35,933 bases of DNA from Candidatus Tectimicrobiota bacterium (GCA_016193065.1 JACPSX010000006.1:1808-37740), one strand, 5' to 3'. Positions 8,667 through 17,397 are shown, counted from the first letter of the stretch. Notes: generated by a model not told the origin, from the sequence alone. Translations and numbers: made by a program.

Positions 8667-9752
8667 ATGAAAACGATGTACGCCCTTGCCATATTGGTGG
8701 CAGCAGCACTCTTGCTAGGAGCCGTGGCGTGGGGCTCAGCTGCAGCTTCCACTCCTACTTCACAAACCCTCACCGCAGCTAGGGAGTTCTTCCGAGGTAA
8801 GGATGTTACCATCGTGCTGACCACCAGCCCCGGTGGGTCATACGACTTCATCTCTCGCCTCATTGCCACCAAGCTCAAGGAGGTCCTAGACGCTCGGTCG
8901 GTGATCGTACAAAACCGGGGCGGCGGCCATGTGACCGCAACGAACTATGTCTACAACCGAGTTAAGCCGGATGGCCTGACCTTGCTGCATTTTGCTTTGG
9001 GTTCCAGGGGCTGGTCCCAACTCATGGCTACGCCCGGAGTTGAATATGACGTGCGTCAGTTTATACCCGTGGGTCAGTACCATCCACCTCAGGGAGCGGT
9101 ATTAGAAACGAGGGGCCCCTTAAAGTTGAAGACCATCAGCGATTTGAAGAACTTGAAGCAGCTTCGAGTTGGCACCACAGCCCGGTATTCAGACGTCCAA
9201 TTGCTAACTACTCTTTTGTTTGAGAATTTTGGCATCTCCAACGCCAAATTTATCACTGGCTATAAGGGCTCCACAGAAACCCAATTGGCAGTGCAAAAAG
9301 GCGAGATTGAGGCTACAGCCGGCGTCACCACATCATCCGCTTTGCAGGACAAGAAAGCCATAGAGAGCGGGATCTACGGCCTATTCACTATTTACAGCGA
9401 CAAGCGGGTGGAAGCTTTCCCTGACGTGCCAGTGGCACTTGAGCTCGGTGAGTGGCGAGCGGATCTCAAACTCTGGCTGGAGCTTGCAATGGCCATATCC
9501 GACCTTTACAACACGTGGGTTCTGCCACCGGGCACCCCGCCGGACAGGGTGGCCTACCTCCGTCAGGTTTTCGAGGATATGTGGGCGGATCCCGAGACCA
9601 AAAAAGGGCTTAACAACTTGTTTGTTGGCTATGCCATGTTTCGACGTGGGAGCGACACTGAGCAAGTGGTAAAAAAGGCGTTTCACAAAGTGCTTTCAGA
9701 GGCAGATCGTATCTGGTTACGCCAGCTCATGGATAAGTGGTCCACTAAGTAA
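8667..9752 (+). CDS. tctC: TctC/Bug-family substrate-binding protein of a tripartite tricarboxylate transporter, paralog 1
   Basis: This is a 361-residue periplasmic receptor. The signal peptide MKTMYALAILVAAALLLGAVAWGSAAAS precedes FFRGKDVTIVL and the ligand-loop motif SPGGSYDFISRL, then QNRGGGHVTATNYVYNRVKPDG, GTTARYSDVQLL and a C-terminal NTWVLPPGTPPDRVAYLRQVF, all diagnostic of the TctC/Bug fold. GGAGG precedes the ATG at normal distance within the string GGAGGTAGCCT, which recurs before the other two paralogs. The protein binds a carboxylate and delivers it to TctA/TctB; the ligand is unknown. It is the first gene of the plus-strand transporter cluster, separated from tctA by 269 bp. A weak hairpin (GGTAGAG/CTCTACC, 9761-9787) follows the stop but lacks a T run. 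Confidence 0.92.
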   Translation: MKTMYALAILVAAALLLGAVAWGSAAASTPTSQTLTAAREFFRGKDVTIVLTTSPGGSYDFISRLIATKLKEVLDARSVIVQNRGGGHVTATNYVYNRVKPDGLTLLHFALGSRGWSQLMATPGVEYDVRQFIPVGQYHPPQGAVLETRGPLKLKTISDLKNLKQLRVGTTARYSDVQLLTTLLFENFGISNAKFITGYKGSTETQLAVQKGEIEATAGVTTSSALQDKKAIESGIYGLFTIYSDKRVEAFPDVPVALELGEWRADLKLWLELAMAISDLYNTWVLPPGTPPDRVAYLRQVFEDMWADPETKKGLNNLFVGYAMFRRGSDTEQVVKKAFHKVLSEADRIWLRQLMDKWSTK

Positions 9753-10021
9753 AGCCCGGGGGTAGAGGTTGAAAACGGCACTCTACCGCCTGCCCACTGC
9801 CGAACCTATTCTGAATGAGCCTGGACGTAATCAGTGAACCGAGCAAGGACAGATCCAAGCCTTTTGGACTACTGCTCAAGAGATCGAGGCCCGCGAAGCC
9901 CTGAGCGACGGAACCTAACAATCGTACGGCTAGCGTGCTCGATTGCCCTGATCGCAGTCAGGGGAATCATTGCGTCTGCCGCAGCAGCATAGGCAATACT
10001 CTGCCGTAGGAGGTGGCCGGG

Positions 10022-11407
10022 TTGATTGAAGCATTCCTCAACGGGATGGTAAATCCTTTTGATCCCACAATCCTTCCTTACTTCCTCATGGGCATTGCGC
10101 TCAGTTTGACCCTGGGGTTTCTCCCGGGAATAGCTGTCTTCCATATACTGGCTGTGCTCCTCCCCGTCGCCGTTATCCTGAAGCCCATGCAAGGTTTGAC
10201 CTTCCTGGTGGCGTCTACCTCCGTGGGCGCCACGGGCGGTTCTATTGCAAGCGTCCTATTCAACATTCCAGGGGATTCATCCAATGCAGCCACGCTTCTT
10301 GACGGCTACCCGATGACCTTAAAGGGCCAAGCCGGGAGGGCCATGGGGATTGCGCTGGCCGCCTCGGGGCTGGGCGGCAAGATTTCCCGGGGGAATGCCC
10401 TGAGAGGACTCATTCCGGGGCTGTTGGGTATCCTGCTCGCCATGATCGGCCTCGATGGGTTCTCAGGGGACTACCGCTTCACCTTCGGCACGAGCTATTT
10501 GATGGATGGGCTGCCGCTGGTCCCGGTGTTCCTGGGCATCTTTGCTTTGCCCCAAGTGATCGATCTTGCGGCCGGCGCATCCGGCGCTGCGCTGTCCAAA
10601 GTCATCCCGAATGTGACTTTCCGCGAGGTGTTCGCGGGGACCAAAGAGACCTTCCGCCACTGGTGGCTCTTCATCCGCAGCCTGCTTCTCGGGGTATGGT
10701 TCGGGGTATTGCCGGGGATTGGGGCCGGGGGAGCGATCTGGGTCGCCTACGCGCATGCCAAGCAAACCTCCAAGCGGCCGGAGGAGTTCGGCACCGGACG
10801 TCCCGAAGGGATTCTCGCACCTGAGACTGTGAACAACGCCTGCACCGGTGGTGATCTCCTCACTACGCTGGTTTTCGGTATCCCCGGCAGTGCAACCATG
10901 GCCTTCCTCCTGGGCGCGTTCTTATTGGCTGGGATACAGCCTGGCCCCGGGATGATATACGAACACCTGGAGTTGTCCTTCACTCTTCTATGGACTGTGG
11001 CCTGGGCTAACGTCATTGGAGTCATTGTCTGCCTAATCCTTACCACCCGGATCGTCAGGTTGGCGTACCTTTCGCCCAAAGTGCTGGCACCGATCATTCT
11101 TGCACTGGTCTTGATCGCCACCTTTGTCGGTTCCGATGAAGATCTAACGGCGTACATCATCCTTTTCGCTATTGCTCCTCTCGGCTATGCGATGATGAAG
11201 CTGGATTACAACCGGGCATCCTTCGTCTTGGGATTTGTCCTTGGCGAGCTTGCGGAGAGGAGCTTCCAGCTAGCCCTGCAAACCCGGGGACCTCTGTTCC
11301 CGGTCAACTCTCCGATCAGTGCCATCCTCACGTTGATCCTCCTCACTGTGATCTTCCAGCGTCAATTGGGGCGCCTATTCCGTGCTTTACGCAGGAGGAT
11401 CGCGTGA
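10022..11407 (+). CDS. tctA: Tripartite tricarboxylate transporter large membrane subunit TctA, with an apparent internal gap
   Basis: TctA is the large multi-helix subunit of the TTT carboxylate symporter. Family segments are present: FLMGIALSLTLGFLPG, STSVGATGGSIASVLFNIPGD, LDGYPMTLKGQAGRAMGIALA, FTFGTSYLMDGL, LLGVWFGVLPGIGAGGAIW, PETVNNACTGGDLLTTLVFGIPGSATMAFLLGA. I choose TTG 10022 because AGGAGG is six to eight bases upstream; the ORF-track GTG at 10013 lies inside that ribosome site. The protein is about 460 residues, whereas the family is near 500. The shortfall seems to be internal: after ALAASGLGG the sequence jumps through KISRGNALRGLIPG, so the helix pair normally found there (GTIGAL... 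to FGPAEYFAL...) is missing in frame. Function may be impaired or altered. The stop overlaps the tctB start. Confidence 0.88.
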   Translation: MIEAFLNGMVNPFDPTILPYFLMGIALSLTLGFLPGIAVFHILAVLLPVAVILKPMQGLTFLVASTSVGATGGSIASVLFNIPGDSSNAATLLDGYPMTLKGQAGRAMGIALAASGLGGKISRGNALRGLIPGLLGILLAMIGLDGFSGDYRFTFGTSYLMDGLPLVPVFLGIFALPQVIDLAAGASGAALSKVIPNVTFREVFAGTKETFRHWWLFIRSLLLGVWFGVLPGIGAGGAIWVAYAHAKQTSKRPEEFGTGRPEGILAPETVNNACTGGDLLTTLVFGIPGSATMAFLLGAFLLAGIQPGPGMIYEHLELSFTLLWTVAWANVIGVIVCLILTTRIVRLAYLSPKVLAPIILALVLIATFVGSDEDLTAYIILFAIAPLGYAMMKLDYNRASFVLGFVLGELAERSFQLALQTRGPLFPVNSPISAILTLILLTVIFQRQLGRLFRALRRRIA

Positions 11408-11853
11408 AGGCGGAGATCCTCTTTCTTTGCGTTCTCGCTGCTCTGGGCTCCGTGGCCGTGTTCGCTGCCTCCTCCTTCAGCCCGGCCGGTCGGCGATTCC
11501 CATGGCTGGTTACCTTCATCCTTCTGGGGCTCGTGCTCTTACAGGCCATTCGCACGGCGCGCAGGGCCACCCCACAGGAGCCTCGCTTGTCTCGGGAAAG
11601 TCTGCGAGAGTTCCTCCGCAGCCATGGGGCCATCTTCTCGTGGTCCGCTGCCGGCTTCTTTCTCGTCTACCTGTTCGGATTTATCGTCGGAGTCTTCCTT
11701 CTCATCCTGGGTTATCAGGTGCAACAGAGGCAGAAATGGCCGGCCGCGCTGGCCTATGCAGCAGGGATGGGGTTGGCGACCTACTTTGGGTTCCAGGTAG
11801 GACTGCAGATGCACCTTTACCAAGGCCTGGTCACGAAACTTTTGGGCTTCTGA
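11404..11853 (+). CDS. tctB: Tripartite tricarboxylate transporter small membrane subunit TctB
   Basis: This small membrane protein of 149 residues has four hydrophobic segments: an N-terminal helix (ILFLCVLAALGSVAVF), FPWLVTFILLGLVLL, a pair around WSAAGFFLVYLFGFIVGVFLLI, and a C-terminal stretch ALAYAAGMGLATYFGF. This is the size and topology of TctB, the small subunit that pairs with TctA. The GTG start at 11404 overlaps the tctA stop by four bases (GTGA), indicating translational coupling. Family sequence identity is low in general, so position next to tctA carries much of the weight. Confidence 0.88.
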   Translation: MKAEILFLCVLAALGSVAVFAASSFSPAGRRFPWLVTFILLGLVLLQAIRTARRATPQEPRLSRESLREFLRSHGAIFSWSAAGFFLVYLFGFIVGVFLLILGYQVQQRQKWPAALAYAAGMGLATYFGFQVGLQMHLYQGLVTKLLGF

Positions 11854-12039
11854 CCTCATCCTTGCTTGACCTGTTTGCCTCCTCCACTATGAAAGTGGGT
11901 GTGGCTGTGTGTGAGCGAATGAGATAGCACCTTCTATGAGGTGAAATGCGGGCATTTTCTTTGTGAGTGTCTAATTCCCTCGGGAAGAGGGAAGAGTTGG
12001 CGATGGATAAGGCAAATGGATCTCGAAGGAGGTAGCCTC

Positions 12040-13128
12040 ATGAAAGCGATTCATGCATCTGCCGTATTGCTGGCGGTGGCACTGCTGCTCGGAGCCGCGT
12101 GGGGTCCTGTTGCGGCTTCCACTCCCACCTCACCCCCTCCCTCCGCCGCTAAGGAGTTCTTCCGCGGCAAGGATATCACCCTCGTGCCGATGACAAGCAC
12201 AGGGACGTACGACTTCATTGCCCGCCTCATTGCCCCCAAGCTCAAGCAGGTCCTGGACGCCCGGGCGGTCATCGTGCAGTACCGGGGTGGTGGCTTCGAG
12301 GCTGTGGCCAACTACATCTATAATCGAGTTAAGCCGGACGGCTTAACCATGCTGCATTTTGCTTTGGGTTCCAGGGGCTGGTCCCAACTTATGGCCGCAC
12401 CTGGAGTCGAATTTGACGTTCGTCAGTTCGTGCCCGTGGCTCAGTTCATGCCGCCCCCGGGAGCGGTACTGATGGCGAACGGCAACTTGGGTGTGAAGAC
12501 TGTCAGCAATCTGAAGAACTTGAAGCAGTTTCGAGTCGGGACGACATCGCGGTATTCAGACGTCCAGTTGCTAAGCACCCTTCTATTCGAGAATTTCGGT
12601 ATCTCCAACGCCAAATGGGTTACAGGTTATACTGGGGCTATAGAAACCCTGTTGGCCGTGCAAAAGGGGGAGATTGAGGCAACCGCCGGCGTGACCACCT
12701 CGGTCGCCCTGCAGAGAAAAAAGGATATAGATACCGGAATCTACACACTATTCACCATCTACAGCGAGAAGCGGGTGGGAGCTTTCCCTGACGCACCAAC
12801 GGCATTTGAGCTGGGCGAGTGGCGAGCGGATCTCAAACCCTGGCTGGAAACTGCGATGGCCATGTCCCAGCTTTACAACACCTGGGTCTTGCCACCGGGC
12901 ACGCCGGCGGACAGGGTGGCCTACCTTCGTCAGGTTTTCGAGGAGGATTTGTGGACGGATGCCGAGATCAAGAAAGGGCTCATGACCCTCTTCCAGGATT
13001 ACGCTCAGTTCCGTCCAGGGAGCGAGATCGAGCAGATCATCAAGAAGGCATTCCCGCAAACACGAACATTTCCAGAAGCAGATCGCTCCTGGATGCGCCA
13101 GCTCATAGACAAGTGGTCCACTAGGTAA
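12040..13128 (+). CDS. tctC: TctC/Bug-family substrate-binding protein, paralog 2
   Basis: I start at ATG 12040, behind GAAGGAGGTAGCCTC, not the ORF-track GTG 11941, because the signal peptide MKAIHASAVLLAVALLLG begins there and aligns with paralog 3. The 362-residue protein has the family string FFRGKDITLVPMTS, but the ligand loop reads STGTYDFIARL, one residue shorter and without the SPGG of the other two copies. The middle has QYRGGGFEAVANYIYNRVKPDG and GTTSRYSDVQLL. The C-terminal third (WSQ...TLFQDYAQFRPGSEIEQIIKKAFPQTRTF) differs most from the paralogs. It follows tctB by 186 bp. I infer a different ligand preference while sharing the same TctAB pair. Confidence 0.92.
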   Translation: MKAIHASAVLLAVALLLGAAWGPVAASTPTSPPPSAAKEFFRGKDITLVPMTSTGTYDFIARLIAPKLKQVLDARAVIVQYRGGGFEAVANYIYNRVKPDGLTMLHFALGSRGWSQLMAAPGVEFDVRQFVPVAQFMPPPGAVLMANGNLGVKTVSNLKNLKQFRVGTTSRYSDVQLLSTLLFENFGISNAKWVTGYTGAIETLLAVQKGEIEATAGVTTSVALQRKKDIDTGIYTLFTIYSEKRVGAFPDAPTAFELGEWRADLKPWLETAMAMSQLYNTWVLPPGTPADRVAYLRQVFEEDLWTDAEIKKGLMTLFQDYAQFRPGSEIEQIIKKAFPQTRTFPEADRSWMRQLIDKWSTR

Positions 13129-13333
13129 GAATGGGCTGGAGCGAAATGAGGGGCTATTCTGCCGTCAGCCCAGTGCTGAAGCTGTCGCTAACAAGACCAT
13201 GTGTACCTGAACCAGGCAAGACTAGATCGAAGTTCCTGGATCGCTACTCGGAAAACCGCGTCTTAATGTGGCGGTATTCGAATTTAGGAAACGGTCCCAG
13301 ATTCCCGGTTAAAGAAAGAATGGAGGTAGCCTC

Positions 13334-14425
13334 ATGAAAGCGATTCACGCATCTGCCGTATTGCTGGCGGTGACATTACTGCTCGGAGCCGTGGCGTGGG
13401 GCCCAGCGGCGGCTTCCACTCCCACCTCACAACCCTCCACCGCAGCTAAGGAGTTCTTCCGAGGCAAGGACGTTACCCTCGTTCTGATGACCTCCCCCGG
13501 TGGGGCGTATGACCTGATTGCCCGCCTCATTGCCCCCAAGCTCAAGCAGATCTTGGAGGCTCGGGCGGTGATCGTGCAACTCCGGGGTGGCGGATTCGTG
13601 GCCGTAACCAACTATGTCTACAACCGAGTCAAGCCGGACGGCTTGACCTTGCTGCACTTCGCCCTGGGTTCCAGGGGTTGGTCCCAACTCATGGTTACGC
13701 CCGGCGTTGAATTTGACGTGCGTCAGTTCGTGCCCGTGGCCCAGTTCATGCCACCCCCGGGGGCGGTACTGCTAACGAGGGGCGCCCTGGGGGTGAAGAC
13801 CGTCAGCGATCTGAAGAACTTGAAGCAGTTTCGAGTCGGGACGACAGCGCGGTATTCAGACGTCCAGTTGTTAAGTACTCTTTTGTTTGAGAATTTCGGT
13901 ATTTCCAACGCCAAATTTGTTACTGGCTATACTGGCTCCACAGACACCATGTTGGCAGTGGAACGGGGTGAGATTGAGGCCACGGCCGGTGTGACCACAT
14001 CATCAGCCTTGATGGAAGCGAGGAAAGGCATAGAAAGTGGGGTTTATGGCCTATTCACCATCTACAGCGAGAAGCGGGTGGAAGCTTTCCCTGACGTGCC
14101 AGTGGCACTTCAGCTCGGTGAGTGGCGAGCGGATCTCAAACCCTGGTTGGAGATTGCAACGGCCATATCCGACCTTTACAACACGTGGGTTCTGCCACCG
14201 GGCACCCCAGCGGACAGGGTAGCCTACCTTCGTCAGGTTTTCGAGGATTTGTGGGCAGATGCCGAGATCAAAAAAGGGCTTAACAACTTGCTCCAGGGCT
14301 ATGCCATGTTTCGAGGTGGGAGCCAGATTGAGCAAGTGGTAAAAAAGGCTTTTCCGAAAGAAGTGCTTTCAGAGGCAGATCGTACCTGGTTACGCCAGCT
14401 CATGGATAAGTGGTCCGCTAAGTAG
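13334..14425 (+). CDS. tctC: TctC/Bug-family substrate-binding protein, paralog 3 (mosaic of 1 and 2)
   Basis: This 363-residue receptor has signal peptide MKAIHASAVLLAVTLLLGAVAWG, ligand loop SPGGAYDLIARL, QLRGGGFVAVTNYVYNRVKPDG, GTTARYSDVQLL and NTWVLPPGTPADRVAYLRQVF. GGAGGTAGCCTC precedes the ATG. The first half matches paralog 2 (VPVAQFMPPPGAVL, NLKQFRVGTT), the second half matches paralog 1 (GLFTIYS-KRVEAFPDVPVAL, AISDLYNTWVLPPG, ending ADR-WLRQLMDKWS-K). The DNA switch lies near 13865-13885. Its upstream 65 bases resemble those of paralog 1. It is followed after 25 bp by the UbiD gene, so this receptor is the one most likely co-expressed with that enzyme. Confidence 0.92.
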   Translation: MKAIHASAVLLAVTLLLGAVAWGPAAASTPTSQPSTAAKEFFRGKDVTLVLMTSPGGAYDLIARLIAPKLKQILEARAVIVQLRGGGFVAVTNYVYNRVKPDGLTLLHFALGSRGWSQLMVTPGVEFDVRQFVPVAQFMPPPGAVLLTRGALGVKTVSDLKNLKQFRVGTTARYSDVQLLSTLLFENFGISNAKFVTGYTGSTDTMLAVERGEIEATAGVTTSSALMEARKGIESGVYGLFTIYSEKRVEAFPDVPVALQLGEWRADLKPWLEIATAISDLYNTWVLPPGTPADRVAYLRQVFEDLWADAEIKKGLNNLLQGYAMFRGGSQIEQVVKKAFPKEVLSEADRTWLRQLMDKWSAK

Positions 14426-14450
14426 AGCTGGAAGGGAGAGGACGATTAAG

Positions 14451-15893
14451 ATGTTCAAAGATTTGAGAGATTTCATGGAACGCACCGATAAGGCTGGTCA
14501 CTTGCGTCGGGTTAACGATGCAGACTGGAATTTAGAAGTAGGTGCGCTGCAGGAGATTGCGGCCTTTCATAAAGATCGACCCGCTTTGCTTTTCGATCGC
14601 ATCAAAGAGTACGCGCCCGGCTACCGGATCTTCGCGAATGCTACGACCCATTCCCAACGTTTGGCGTGGACCCTTGGCTTGCCGGACCACTTCCGGGGGG
14701 TTGACCTTGTCCGAGCGCTGCGAGAAAAGATGAGGAATTTACGCTTAATTCCACCAAAAGAAGTGACAGACACTCCGCTCTTCGAAAACGTTCATACGGG
14801 AGCCGATATTGACTTGTACGAATTCCCTGCTCCACGTTGGAAGGAATACGATGGCGGCCGCTACCTGGGCACAGGCTGTCAGGTGGTAAGTAGGGCACCT
14901 GATGAGGAATGGGTGAATCTCGGAACTTATAGGGTGCAGGTGCATGGTCCTACCCTCGCTGGTCTTTACATGTCGCCGGGGCGGCATGCGTACGCTATGT
15001 TTGAGCCGTATTGGACCCGCGGCGAAGCTGCGCCGGTAGCAGTGGTGGTTGGGGCTGACCCGACGCTTCTCATGGTGTCCGGTCAGCTTCTGCCTTGGCG
15101 GGTTTCGGAGTATGACTTTGCCGGCGGGTTGAGGGGAGCCCCCGTAGAGGTGGTGCGGGGTCCCATAACGGGACTGCCACTGCCGGCTACGGCAGAGATC
15201 GTCCTGGAGGGTGAAGTCCCGCAACCGAGCGAGCAAACTCACCCGGAGGGACCGTTTGGCGAGTGGACCGGGTATTACGCCAGCGGTCAGCGCGAAGCGC
15301 CGGTGATCCGCGTGAAAGCGATCTATCACCGTAGCGATCCGATCATCCTGGGCGCAGCTCCCATACGTCCTCCTGCCAGTTCGACTGGAAGCGGTCTTTT
15401 CAAAGCAGGACAGATTTGGGACGAGCTCGAAAGGGCTGGTGTCACCGATGTACAAGGCGTCTACATGTTGGCGGCCGGGGGACCCTTCCTGATTTGTGTC
15501 ATCTCCATGACACCTCGCTATGGAGGCCATGCTCGACAGGCAGCGATGCTGGCCAGCAGCATGCGTGCCGGAGCGTACATGTGCCGCCTGGTGATTGTTG
15601 TGGATGAAGACATCGATCCCTCAGACCCCAACGATGTCTTCTGGGCTGTCGCCACCCGGTGTGATCCGCAAGAGGATATCGACATTGTTCGCGATACATG
15701 GGGGAGCTGGTTAGATCCTCGCCTTTCGCCCGAAAAGCGGTCCAGGGCAGATTTGACCATGAGCAGGGCTTTGATCGACGCCACACGGCCGTATTATTGG
15801 CGTGACCGGTTTCCTAAAGTGAGCGAGACAAGCCCTGAGCTACGACATCAGGTCATGGCTAAGTGGGCTGACCTTTTTGGTTATAATCTGTGA
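14451..15893 (+). CDS. UbiD family decarboxylase (standard form)
   Basis: This is a 480-residue UbiD-family enzyme, the normal length. It begins FKDLRDFMERTDKAGHLRRV and has the N-x-G-x-YR site intact (NLGTYR, R161), PVAVVVGADPT, the acidic pair in ATAEIVLEGEV (E249, E253), FGEWTGYYA, VVDEDIDPSDPNDVFWAVATR and SRALIDATRP. These are the residues expected around prenyl-FMN, so it should be catalytically competent if UbiX acts elsewhere in the genome. The ATG is preceded by GGGAGAGG. It lies 25 bp after tctC3 and is probably on the TTT transcript, implying that the transported acid is its substrate. Phthaloyl-CoA decarboxylase is also UbiD-like and comes with TTT or TRAP transport in denitrifiers, so an aromatic acid is plausible but unproved. 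Confidence 0.92.
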   Translation: MFKDLRDFMERTDKAGHLRRVNDADWNLEVGALQEIAAFHKDRPALLFDRIKEYAPGYRIFANATTHSQRLAWTLGLPDHFRGVDLVRALREKMRNLRLIPPKEVTDTPLFENVHTGADIDLYEFPAPRWKEYDGGRYLGTGCQVVSRAPDEEWVNLGTYRVQVHGPTLAGLYMSPGRHAYAMFEPYWTRGEAAPVAVVVGADPTLLMVSGQLLPWRVSEYDFAGGLRGAPVEVVRGPITGLPLPATAEIVLEGEVPQPSEQTHPEGPFGEWTGYYASGQREAPVIRVKAIYHRSDPIILGAAPIRPPASSTGSGLFKAGQIWDELERAGVTDVQGVYMLAAGGPFLICVISMTPRYGGHARQAAMLASSMRAGAYMCRLVIVVDEDIDPSDPNDVFWAVATRCDPQEDIDIVRDTWGSWLDPRLSPEKRSRADLTMSRALIDATRPYYWRDRFPKVSETSPELRHQVMAKWADLFGYNL

Positions 15894-15957
15894 AGATGCG
15901 CGGAAGGAAAGTACGAAATTAACAAACTGGTGCCATAGGGAGAATGCTTCCAGAACG

Positions 15958-17397
15958 TCAAGGAAGCCCAGCCATCCTGCGGGCAAAGGCTCTGTACGTC
16001 TCCAAATCGAAGTCCCGGAGGAGCGTGATCTTCTGGGCCTCCATAGATCCTTCCGCGTGGATGGCCAGGACCTCGTTATACCCGCCGAAGTTGGAGGCAG
16101 TTAGATCCCGGATCAGATTCATCAGCCGCAAGCGGTGTTCGGCGGCTACCTCGGCCTTGCCACCCAGATAGCGGTGGATAAAAGATGAGGTCTCCGGGTT
16201 CTGGAGGTCTTCCTCGCCAGGGCCGGTCACCAGGAGACCACCAGCGATGTCCTGAACATCCCGCACCGCCTCGTGGTAGTTTCGGGCGAAAAAGTATTTG
16301 GCAGTGTTGGTCAGAACCGGGTCTGGCACGGCGATTCCTTCCACCAGCTTGTAGTTTAAGGCCGCCGCCTGGGTCAAACCCTTCACAGTGGCGACGTACA
16401 TGCAAAGGCGTGCCAGCTTGTCCTGCACATGGGAGGCCCGTGCGATGCCGTTGTATTCGGCCATCAATGCGGCCGATCCCACCAGGAGATCCAAAAGAGG
16501 GCCTTTGTAAGAGATGGCGGTAAAGCGGTGGAACTCCACAAAGGTCGAGGCGAGAGGCCCCGCAAACGTCCATTCCCCCTTTAAAAACACCCGATCCCAG
16601 GGGACCAAGACGTCGTCGAAGATAGTTAAGGATTCAATCATCTTGTGGCGGGCGCTCACCGGGTGGTGGAAGGTGCCTGCTCCCTCAAAGCCCGAGGGGC
16701 TGGCGATCAGCTTCAACCCCGGGTGGTTTATGGGCAGGGCGAAGGCCACCGCGTAGTCCCGGTCCTGTTCACCCAGGGCTCGGGTCGGGAGCACGATCAG
16801 CTCGTTGGACAGGACGGAGTTGGTGGTGTGGGCCTTAGCCCCTCGGACGACAATCCCCTCTGGCGTCTCCCTCACCACCCGGACATAGTAGTCAGGGTGC
16901 GCCTGCTGGGAAGGGCGCAGGCTTCGATTCCCTTTCACGTCAGTCTGGGCTACCGCCAGGGCTAAATCTTCGCGTTTACATTTCTCGTAGTAACGCTTCA
17001 CCTTATCGAGGTAGCGGGTCCCATGAGCACGGTCCACTGCTTGGGCCACGATGTGGAGGGCAAACAGCGCATCGCTGCCGATATCCTTGATCAGGAGGAC
17101 TACGCTCCCCCCCTCGCGCGTTGTGGTCTCGATGAGGGTCCCTCGTTTATGGAGATCCTCGGACGACCGAGGGATGTGAAAATAGCGACTGATGGGCTCT
17201 CTCGTTTCCGGATCGTCCACTACAAGAAGGTCCCGGAAGGGCTCCTCCTCGGCCAGCCGGTACTCCAGGGCCGTATGCTCGGCCGCCACCCTCAGGAGCG
17301 GATGGCAGGTCACATCGGATATGCGTTCGCCCCGGTAAAACACCGCTCGGCCGTCCCGAAGGCTCTCCAAATATTGAGAGGCGGTGCGAAGACCCAT
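15958..17397 (-). CDS. 4-hydroxyphenylacetate 3-hydroxylase (HpaB) family flavin-dependent oxygenase
   Basis: About 480 residues. I favour ATG 17397, which has GAGG five bases upstream, over GTG 17403. The acyl-CoA-dehydrogenase-like fold of the HpaB/4-hydroxybutyryl-CoA dehydratase family is seen in TASQYLESLRDGRAVFYRGERI, DVKGNRSLRPSQQAHPDYYVRVV, GIVVRGAKAHTTNSVLSNELIVLPT, FDDVLVPWDRVFLKGEW and the C-terminal YHEAVRDVQDIAGGLL. The dehydratase branch holds a [4Fe-4S] cluster with three Cys and one His. Here the histidine of VEFHRFTAIS is kept, but the cysteines are not, so I infer an FADH2-using monooxygenase or a variant without the cluster. No HpaC-type flavin reductase is present. It is the last gene of a minus-strand run after a CoA ligase. 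Confidence 0.88.
   Translation of the reverse strand: MGLRTASQYLESLRDGRAVFYRGERISDVTCHPLLRVAAEHTALEYRLAEEEPFRDLLVVDDPETREPISRYFHIPRSSEDLHKRGTLIETTTREGGSVVLLIKDIGSDALFALHIVAQAVDRAHGTRYLDKVKRYYEKCKREDLALAVAQTDVKGNRSLRPSQQAHPDYYVRVVRETPEGIVVRGAKAHTTNSVLSNELIVLPTRALGEQDRDYAVAFALPINHPGLKLIASPSGFEGAGTFHHPVSARHKMIESLTIFDDVLVPWDRVFLKGEWTFAGPLASTFVEFHRFTAISYKGPLLDLLVGSAALMAEYNGIARASHVQDKLARLCMYVATVKGLTQAAALNYKLVEGIAVPDPVLTNTAKYFFARNYHEAVRDVQDIAGGLLVTGPGEEDLQNPETSSFIHRYLGGKAEVAAEHRLRLMNLIRDLTASNFGGYNEVLAIHAEGSMEAQKITLLRDFDLETYRAFARRMAGLP

Noticed and set aside
9761-9787. Rho-independent terminator after tctC1
   Set aside because: The GGTAGAG/CTCTACC hairpin has a 13-base loop and no following T run; too weak to list.
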